DNA from: CAYYNP01 sp964472545
Lineage (GTDB): Bacteria > Planctomycetota > Planctomycetia > Pirellulales > Thermoguttaceae
Assembly (NCBI GenBank): GCA_964472545.1
Contig: CAYYNP010000104.1
Coordinates: 1 to 29,052, forward strand
Direction of reading: 5' to 3'
DNA length: 29,052 bases
Under the pieces are notes generated by a model that searched no databases, was not told the origin of the DNA, and saw only the letters and a list, made by a program, of their open reading frames with translations. This document shows positions 24,270 to 29,052 of this stretch, piece by piece (position 1 is the stretch's first letter; every line of letters begins with the position of its first letter). The position numbers and the translations under genes are program-made.

Positions 24270-24423
24270 GAGTTTCCTTTCTTGCTGGTCTCGATTTCCA
24301 CCAGCCCGATGATACCATCAACTTGCGTTTGCGGCAATGTTGTGCTACGGTCGGGATGATGAGCGGCCGTCCGGCTCTCGTCCACTGCAATTCAGAGACC
24401 CTAACAGAGAGGGACACCCAGCC

Positions 24424-25854
24424 ATGAAGCGCCTGATTTTCGTTCTGGCTATCGGCCTTGCCCTGCAGGCGACCACGTCTTACGCGCAGTTCGATCCGCA
24501 CCCGGAGGGGATCGACTACACGGAGAACTTCCGAGGGCAGTTTCATTTCAGCCCCAAGACGGAGTGGATGAACGACGTCAACGCGCTGATGTATCACGAC
24601 GGCAAGTACCATATGATCTATCAATGGGGCAAGCGCATCCGTCACGGCGGCTACGCCACGAGCACGGATCTTCTGCACTGGAAAGACGAGGGCGTGGCGC
24701 TGATCCCCCAGGACTCGTTCCTGCCGAAGGAAGCGGTCCGCAACGTGAGCGGTTCCCACGTCTATTCGGGCAGCGGCGTGGTCGTATCCGGCGAAGTGGC
24801 CGAGAAGATTACCGGCTCGACGAAGGAAGCGATGGTCGCTATCTACACCGGCACCAAGTGCGGCACGTGCCTCGCCTGGAGCAACGACGGCGGAACGTCG
24901 TGGCACGACTACAAGGCCAACCCGGTCGCCAACCCGACCGGCGGGGCCGACCCGCGCGATCCGTGCGTCTTCCTGTACGAGCCGACCAAAACGTGGATCT
25001 TGGCCATCTACGAGAAAGGCACGACGTTCTACGGCTCGAAGGACCTGATCGAATGGGAGCAGTTGAGCAACATCCGTTTCGGCTATGAATGCCCCGACGT
25101 CTACGAGCTTCCGCTGGACGGCGACAAGGACAAGATGAAGTGGATTTTGCAGGACGCCAACGGCTCCTACCTCGTCGGCCGGTTCGACGGCAAGGTGTTT
25201 ACTTCCGAGCAAGATCGGCTGGTGATGGACGTGGGCCCGGACTTCTACGCCGCGCAGACGTTCTTCCGCCCGAACCTGCCCACCAAGGAACTGCTCCAGA
25301 TCGCCTGGAACGACCACTGGAACGGCGGCATCGGCGAAAAACCCTGGGAGCGAAACGCCACGTTTCCGGTCGAAGTCGGATTGGTCACGTACGACGGCAA
25401 AATGCGTATCACCCGCACGCCGATTCCGGCGATCAAGACGATCTACAAGGGGACCAAGACGTGGCGCGACAAGACGATCTCGGACGCCGCCGGCGGCAAG
25501 GACATTTTCGAGGGGACGGAATCCAAGACGTTCGACCTGACCGCCGAGTTCGATCTGACCGGTGCCACGGCCAAAACGATCGAGTTGAGGATTGCCAACA
25601 AGGTCGTGCCGTACGACATCGCCAATCAGACGCTATTGGGTAAGTCGCTGAAGCCGGACGAAGACGGTCGCTTGAAGATCCGCATGTTGGTCGACTGGGG
25701 CCAACTCGAAATCCTCGCAGCCGGGGGCGTATTTTCCTATTCACAGCAATTCGCCTTCACACCGGACGACGCCAGCCTGAGCCTCTCTACCACCGGCGGT
25801 GAGGTGAAGCTGGTTTCACTTGAGCTGAACGAGGTCGCGCGTACGTGGCCGTAG
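24424..25854 (+). CDS. Secreted GH32 family glycoside hydrolase (fructan/sucrose hydrolase-like)
   Basis: A 476-residue enzyme with a signal peptide at 1-22 (LIFVLAIGLALQATTSYAQ). All three GH32 catalytic residues are visible: nucleophile D51 in EWMNDVNAL, transition-state stabiliser D179 in RDPCVF, and acid/base E222 in YECPDVYEL. The first motif differs from the common WMNDPNG by having V and A. The C-terminal 130 residues form the beta-sandwich domain usual for the family (IELRIANKVVPYD, GQLEILAAGG). The reaction is hydrolysis of beta-fructosides such as inulin, levan or sucrose. The frame is open to 24337, but ATG 24424 follows gagaggga and starts the signal peptide. It converges with thrC over a perfect 33-bp inverted repeat. 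Confidence 0.93.
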   Translation: MKRLIFVLAIGLALQATTSYAQFDPHPEGIDYTENFRGQFHFSPKTEWMNDVNALMYHDGKYHMIYQWGKRIRHGGYATSTDLLHWKDEGVALIPQDSFLPKEAVRNVSGSHVYSGSGVVVSGEVAEKITGSTKEAMVAIYTGTKCGTCLAWSNDGGTSWHDYKANPVANPTGGADPRDPCVFLYEPTKTWILAIYEKGTTFYGSKDLIEWEQLSNIRFGYECPDVYELPLDGDKDKMKWILQDANGSYLVGRFDGKVFTSEQDRLVMDVGPDFYAAQTFFRPNLPTKELLQIAWNDHWNGGIGEKPWERNATFPVEVGLVTYDGKMRITRTPIPAIKTIYKGTKTWRDKTISDAAGGKDIFEGTESKTFDLTAEFDLTGATAKTIELRIANKVVPYDIANQTLLGKSLKPDEDGRLKIRMLVDWGQLEILAAGGVFSYSQQFAFTPDDASLSLSTTGGEVKLVSLELNEVARTWP

Positions 25855-25866
25855 AATCGCGTTGCG

Positions 25867-25945
<79 letters not shown>

Positions 25946-25966
25946 CAATCTCACTGTTATTGAGTG

Positions 25967-27460
25967 CTAACCGTGTGCTTGAATCGCCTTGATGATTTCG
26001 TCCGAATCGTTCGGCACGGCCACCGCTCGGTTGGCAAACGCGGCGCGATTCACGCCGCGGCTGCCCAACACGCGGTCGAACTGTTCTTGGTCGCTGGTGT
26101 GATAGGCCACCGTCGCCGTGGGGTCTTTGAGTTGATGGCCGGTCAAGATGCATACGACGCGTTGGTCGGGCTCGATCAGGCCTTCGTCGACCAGCAGTTT
26201 CGTGCCGGCCACACTGGCCGCGCTGGCCGGCTCGCAGCCCAATCCGCCGGCGCCGACTTTGGCCTTGGCGTCGAGGATCTGCCGGTCGCTCGCCTTGCGG
26301 ACGACCCCGTGACACCACTCCAACGCCCGCAGGCATTTGTTGAGGTTCACCGGCCGATTGATCTCGATGGCGCTGGCGATCGTGTCGGCGCGGATGCCCG
26401 CGGCGTCCATCTCGCCGTAGTAGTCTTGCACGGCGGCCGTATCGATCTCGCCGCGGTTGAAGCGGACGTGCCGACGCTGGGTCAACTCGTGCAGGGTATT
26501 CGCCCCGGCGGCGTTGATCACCGCCAGCCGGGGCACGCGATCGATCAGCCCCAACTGCCGCAGCTCGAAGAAGGCCTTGCCAAACGCGCTGGAGTTGCCC
26601 AAGTTGCCGCCGGGCACCACGATCCAGTCCGGCACTTCCCAGTTGAGCGCTTCGAGCACCCGATACATGATCGTCTTCTGGCCTTCCAGCCGGAAGGGGT
26701 TCACGCTGTTGACCAGATAGATCCCCAACTGCGCAGAGACTTCCTTCACCCGGGCCATGGCGTCGTCGAAATCGCCGTCGATCTGCACGGTCAGCGCCCC
26801 GTAGTCGAGCGCCTGCGAGAGCTTGCCGTAGGAGATCTTGCCCGAGCCGATGAAGATCACCGCCTGCATCAGCCGGGTGACCGAGCAGTAGAGGGCCAGC
26901 GACGCGCTGGTATTGCCGGTCGACGCGCAGGCTGCCCGGCTGGCGCCGACGAATCGGGCGTGCGTAAACGCGGCCGACATGCCGTTGTCTTTGAAGCTGC
27001 CCGAAGGGTTCATCCCTTCGTATTGCAGGAACAGCCGCCCCGGCTTCATGCCGGCATACTCGGCCACGCCGTCGGCCGGCTGCAGCAGCGTCTGGCCTTC
27101 GCCCACGGTAACACACTGCCGCAACGGAACGAACGGCAGCAATTCGTGGAATCGCCACACCCCGCTGAAGCAGTGAGGATCGCCGCGCCGCGACCACTTC
27201 TGCTCGAAGGCGCGAAGCGAGCCGGGCACGTCGAGCCGGTCCCAGTCGTAGGCCACGTCGAGCAAGTCGCCACATTGCCCACAGGCCACGCGAACCTCGT
27301 CGACGGCGTACGTTGCCTCGCAGGCGGGCGAGATGCATTGTTGATATACGGAATCGGTGTGCAGAATGGCCTTGCTCTCTTTCGTTGCGGCGCGGGGTCG
27401 CCCTCTCGCACATTTGGCAGACGCAGGGTGCGCGACACGCACCACTACGTTTGCCCCCAC
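25967..27460 (-). CDS. thrC: Threonine synthase
   Basis: A 497-residue PLP enzyme converting O-phosphohomoserine to threonine in the cytoplasm. An N-terminal zinc-ribbon-like segment (C42, C47, C60, C63) precedes the catalytic domain; such ribbons occur in some threonine synthases and related cysteate synthases. The PLP Lys is K157 in NPSGSFKDNGM, followed by ASTGNTSASLALY, the phosphate loop VVPGGNLGNSSAFGKA, and VGAGGLGCEPASAASVAG near the end. No ATG occurs in the first 130 codons. GTG 27460 has AGGGGG 5 nt upstream and is the best start, but the first 28 residues are Arg/Ala-rich and may not be conserved. A TATGAT hexamer at 27505-27500 could be its -10 element, without a good -35. Confidence 0.92.
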   Translation of the reverse strand: MGANVVVRVAHPASAKCARGRPRAATKESKAILHTDSVYQQCISPACEATYAVDEVRVACGQCGDLLDVAYDWDRLDVPGSLRAFEQKWSRRGDPHCFSGVWRFHELLPFVPLRQCVTVGEGQTLLQPADGVAEYAGMKPGRLFLQYEGMNPSGSFKDNGMSAAFTHARFVGASRAACASTGNTSASLALYCSVTRLMQAVIFIGSGKISYGKLSQALDYGALTVQIDGDFDDAMARVKEVSAQLGIYLVNSVNPFRLEGQKTIMYRVLEALNWEVPDWIVVPGGNLGNSSAFGKAFFELRQLGLIDRVPRLAVINAAGANTLHELTQRRHVRFNRGEIDTAAVQDYYGEMDAAGIRADTIASAIEINRPVNLNKCLRALEWCHGVVRKASDRQILDAKAKVGAGGLGCEPASAASVAGTKLLVDEGLIEPDQRVVCILTGHQLKDPTATVAYHTSDQEQFDRVLGSRGVNRAAFANRAVAVPNDSDEIIKAIQAHG

Positions 27461-27465
27461 GTTCG

Positions 27466-27471
27466 CCCCCT
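27466..27471 (-). promoter_or_regulatory. Ribosome binding site supporting the GTG start of thrC
   Basis: AGGGGG on the minus strand, 5 nt before GTG 27460. It is the only ribosome-site-like sequence near a usable start codon, since the gene lacks an ATG near its 5' end. Confidence 0.6.
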
Positions 27472-27523
27472 GTGCGTTGACGGCACCCTACAAGATGGAA
27501 TCATAGGCAAATCTAGGTCAGCC

Positions 27524-27735
27524 GGGCCAGTGCATCAAGGCGGGGGTAGACTTGGCTGTACACCGCGCGAGGCGTTGACCGACTGTCCGGTGTGGCCATT
27601 TTGAGCAGGCCAATAAACAGGTCGGCTGAATGTCGTCCACCTGGAGTAGCTAGGCCACCGTGCGTCCCGCAAGGCCAGCCTCACCAGCCCCGGGCGACCT
27701 TAGTTGCTGCCTTGGAAGCATTTAGGAACTGGCCC
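27524..27735. ncRNA. Candidate structured RNA with nested long-range helices
   Basis: The 474-nt gap 27461-27934 contains no credible gene. Inside it a set of complementary segments nest in order: gggccag 27524-27530 with ctggccc 27729-27735; tgc 27531-27533 with gca 27718-27720; caaggc 27536-27541 with gccttg 27709-27714; gggg 27542-27545 with cccc 27688-27691; gaggc 27569-27573 with gcctc 27678-27682; cggtgtggcc 27588-27597 with ggccaccg 27653-27660 (2-nt bulge); caggt 27618-27622 with acctg 27639-27643. That gives a rod about 212 nt long, somewhat like the general shape of 6S or SRP RNA. The signature sequences of SRP, RNase P and tmRNA are absent. Strand is undetermined. It could be a new RNA, a 6S-like RNA or chance pairing in GC-rich DNA. 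Confidence 0.4.
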
Positions 27736-27817
27736 TCACCGCAACAACCACCCGGGGGTGGGTATTACCCGGCCCGTCAGCGCCATACTTCGGACCTCCT
27801 CCTCCCACCCGAGATGA

Positions 27818-27846
27818 TTGACAACTCCCCCCGCTACGTTTAGAAT
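27818..27846 (+). promoter_or_regulatory. Sigma-70-type promoter of dksA-lspA
   Basis: TTGACA at 27818-27823 and TAGAAT at 27841-27846 are separated by exactly 17 nt. The -35 is consensus and the -10 differs at one position. Transcription should start near 27852-27854, about 80 nt before the dksA-like ATG. This is the clearest promoter in the window. Confidence 0.8.
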
Positions 27847-27849
27847 CGA

Positions 27850-27917
27850 AGGTCTGTGGGTGGCGAAATGGGCCACAATCACCCACGGCCAAAAGGCCAC
27901 AAGGGTAGGCAAGACCT
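27850..27917 (+). promoter_or_regulatory. Structured 5' leader, possible three-way junction
   Basis: Immediately at the predicted transcript start, aggtct (27850-27855) pairs with agacct (27912-27917). Enclosed are gtgggt (27856-27861) with acccac (27881-27886) and ggcc-aaaa-ggcc (27887-27898). The first two helices abut with no unpaired base, and so do the second and third, which gives a compact three-way junction. Within the larger arm gtggc/gccac (27860-27864, 27872-27876) offers an alternative pairing. The ribosome site AGGAG lies just after it, so folding could affect translation. It does not match a riboswitch class I recognise. Confidence 0.5.
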
Positions 27918-27934
27918 CGACAGGAGCGGATGTA

Positions 27935-28309
27935 ATGAAGAAAGCCGACACGAAGGTCTACAAGGATCGATTGATCACATTGCGAGCCCGGCTCCGCGGC
28001 GACGTGAATCAGATGGCCGACGCTGCGTTGAAGAAGAGCCGCAGTGAGGCCAACGGGGATCTCTCCAGCATGCCGATCCACATGGCTGACATCGGCAGCG
28101 ACAACTTCGAGCAAGAGTTTACGCTGAGCCTGATGGAGAGCGAAGAGAGCACTCTGGAGAAGATCGAAGCCTCTCTGGAGCGGATCGAAGAGGGGACTTA
28201 CGGTCAGTGCGAAGAGTGCGGCGTGAAGATCCCCAAGACCCGGCTCAACGCGATCCCCTACGCCACGTTGTGCGTGAAGTGTGCCTCGCAAATGGAACAG
28301 GGCTTCTGA
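27935..28309 (+). CDS. DksA/TraR family zinc-finger transcriptional regulator
   Basis: A 124-residue protein. The N-terminal two thirds are helical and coiled-coil-like, with the turn region HMADIGSDNFEQE carrying acidic residues as in DksA/TraR proteins. The C-terminal zinc finger is C92-x2-C95-x17-C113-x2-C116 (CEEC...CVKC). Proteins of this family bind in the secondary channel of RNA polymerase and change promoter choice, often with ppGpp. I chose ATG 27935 because AGGAG lies upstream and the frame before it overlaps the promoter. It is directly followed by lspA with no intervening base. A dksA-lspA pair is also, as far as I recall, found in Chlamydia, consistent with a PVC-group genome. 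Confidence 0.92.
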   Translation: MKKADTKVYKDRLITLRARLRGDVNQMADAALKKSRSEANGDLSSMPIHMADIGSDNFEQEFTLSLMESEESTLEKIEASLERIEEGTYGQCEECGVKIPKTRLNAIPYATLCVKCASQMEQGF

Positions 28310-28990
28310 GTGTCACGTACGCCTCGCAGCGGGAGCCGGGCCGCCGAACGACGGACGGGCCGGCCTGAAGGATCGACCTCCCGCACGCCAGCCAGCAGTG
28401 TGGGCGCCAAGCTCCCCGCGGTGCCGGCCAATCGCTACGTGACCTACTTCTCGCTGGCCGCCCTCGGATTCCTGGTCGATCTATTGACCAAGAACTGGAT
28501 CTTCGGCCGTCTGGGGATGCCCGGCGAGAGCCGCACGTGGTGGATCTGGACGGACGTCGCCGGGTTCGAGACAAGCCTCAACGAGGGGGCCCTGTTCGGC
28601 ATGGGACAGGGTTTCGTGCCGTTGTTCGCCACCTTGTCGGTTGCCGCGGCGGTGGCCATCGTCCTCTGGCTGTTCGTGGCCAAAGCCGCACACGATCGGC
28701 TGTTGACCGTCGCCCTAGGGTGCATCACCGCGGGCATCTTCGGCAATCTCTTCGATCGGCTGGGGATGCACGGGCTGACGTGGTTCGCCGGCCATCCGCT
28801 GCACGCCGAGGGCGATCGGGTCTACGCCGTGCGGGATTGGATCAAGGTGATGATCGGCGACTGGCCCTGGCCCACCTTCAATATCGCCGACAGCCTGCTG
28901 GTCTGCGGGGCCGGTATGCTCGTGTGGCACGCCTTCTTTGGCCAGCCGGCGGCGTCCGACGAGGCCGGGGAGACCTCCAAGGGGGGTTAG
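28310..28990 (+). CDS. lspA: Lipoprotein signal peptidase (signal peptidase II)
   Basis: An inner-membrane aspartic peptidase that removes the signal peptide from diacylated prolipoproteins. Four hydrophobic segments are visible, starting at YFSLAALGFLVDLLTKNWIF. Conserved blocks are D-LLTK, NEGALFGMGQG, GNLFDR with catalytic D149, and FNIADS with catalytic D194. At 226 residues it is longer than most LspA (about 160-190). The surplus is an Arg/Ser-rich 40-residue N-terminus and a loop between GNLFDR and FNIADS. The start GTG 28310 is directly adjacent to the TGA of the dksA-like gene, pointing to coupled translation; a GTG at 28421 just before PANRYVTYF would give a more usual length but lacks a ribosome site. 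Confidence 0.95.
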   Translation: MSRTPRSGSRAAERRTGRPEGSTSRTPASSVGAKLPAVPANRYVTYFSLAALGFLVDLLTKNWIFGRLGMPGESRTWWIWTDVAGFETSLNEGALFGMGQGFVPLFATLSVAAAVAIVLWLFVAKAAHDRLLTVALGCITAGIFGNLFDRLGMHGLTWFAGHPLHAEGDRVYAVRDWIKVMIGDWPWPTFNIADSLLVCGAGMLVWHAFFGQPAASDEAGETSKGG

Positions 28991-28991
28991 A

Positions 28992-29042
28992 GGGCTGGGG
29001 ACTCGGGGCTGGGGACTCGGGGCTGGGGACTCGGGGCTGGGG
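28992..29042. repeat. 14-nt tandem repeat at the right edge
   Basis: About 3.6 copies of ggggctggggactc run directly after lspA: 28992-29004 (first base missing), 29005-29018, 29019-29032 and a partial copy at 29033-29042. The complete copies are identical. The array may continue in a modified form beyond the window, since the sequence turns to gccgcgggccc at the edge. Confidence 0.9.
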
Positions 29043-29052
29043 CCGCGGGCCC

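Noticed and set aside
24323..24348. Promoter for the GH32 gene (TTGCGT with TGCTAC)
   Set aside because: The spacing is 14 nt and both hexamers are poor, so it is not better than chance.
25964..27604. A 546-codon plus-strand frame antisense to threonine synthase
   Set aside because: The minus strand encodes an unmistakable threonine synthase with its PLP motifs; the antisense product has none.
27524..27735. SRP RNA, RNase P RNA or tmRNA
   Set aside because: The conserved SRP loop (ggaagcagc after gtcagg), the RNase P GAGGAAAGTCC block and tmRNA ends were looked for on both strands and not found.
27461..27934. tRNA genes in the largest intergenic gap
   Set aside because: No T-loop GGTTCRANTCC with matching acceptor and anticodon arms could be built.
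28992..29042. CRISPR array
   Set aside because: The units are contiguous with no spacers and only 14 nt long.

Overview
This window looks like chromosomal DNA from a planctomycete, probably a Pirellulales-type bacterium. That is inferred from gene content and not from a marker gene. It is GC-rich and carries two sulfatases, a HzsA-related diheme protein, a Sde182-like (DUF1593) protein, two Tat-exported Gfo/Idh/MocA oxidoreductases and very large secreted PQQ-type beta-propeller proteins. It also has a DksA/TraR gene directly followed by lspA. Almost every enzyme in the first 25.8 kb has a signal peptide or Tat signal, so most of the window is an export-oriented catabolic locus.

Layout. From 3 to 5266 (+): the 3' end of a HzsA-related diheme protein, a sulfatase, an isochorismatase-fold cysteine hydrolase and a Sde182/nucleoside-hydrolase-like protein. 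From 5538 to 11530 (-), in transcription order: a secreted heparinase-like/methyltransferase fusion, a 1060-aa secreted protein joining a methyltransferase-like Rossmann domain to a PQQ propeller (the two genes overlap by 4 nt), then a sialidase. From 11810 to 18926 (+), transcribed divergently: a 1112-aa paralogue of the Rossmann-propeller protein, a SASA/CE6-like esterase and two Gfo/Idh/MocA oxidoreductases. From 19111 to 19767 (+) is an unrecognised protein of different base composition. From 19870 to 24269 (-): an aminotransferase, an (alpha/alpha)6 glycoside hydrolase and a second sulfatase. From 24424 to 25854 (+) is a GH32 enzyme. Housekeeping genes follow: threonine synthase (-), DksA/TraR and LspA (+).

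How the genes may work together. Sulfatases remove sulfate, the SASA enzyme removes acyl groups, the sialidase, GH32 and MGH1-like enzymes cleave glycosidic bonds, and the oxidoreductases act on released sugars. This fits degradation of decorated polysaccharides outside the cytoplasm, but no substrate can be fixed from sequence alone. The most unusual part is 6882-15148: three adjacent genes whose products all combine an N-terminal signal peptide with a methyltransferase-type Rossmann domain, although SAM is normally cytoplasmic. The two propeller proteins share invariant His/Cys clusters.

Non-coding content. There are two families of long intergenic inverted repeats, a consensus-like sigma-70 promoter driving dksA with a leader that can fold as a three-way junction, a 212-nt region with nested complementary arms that looks like a structured RNA, and a 14-nt tandem repeat at the right end. 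I found no tRNA, rRNA, CRISPR array, transposase or integrase.
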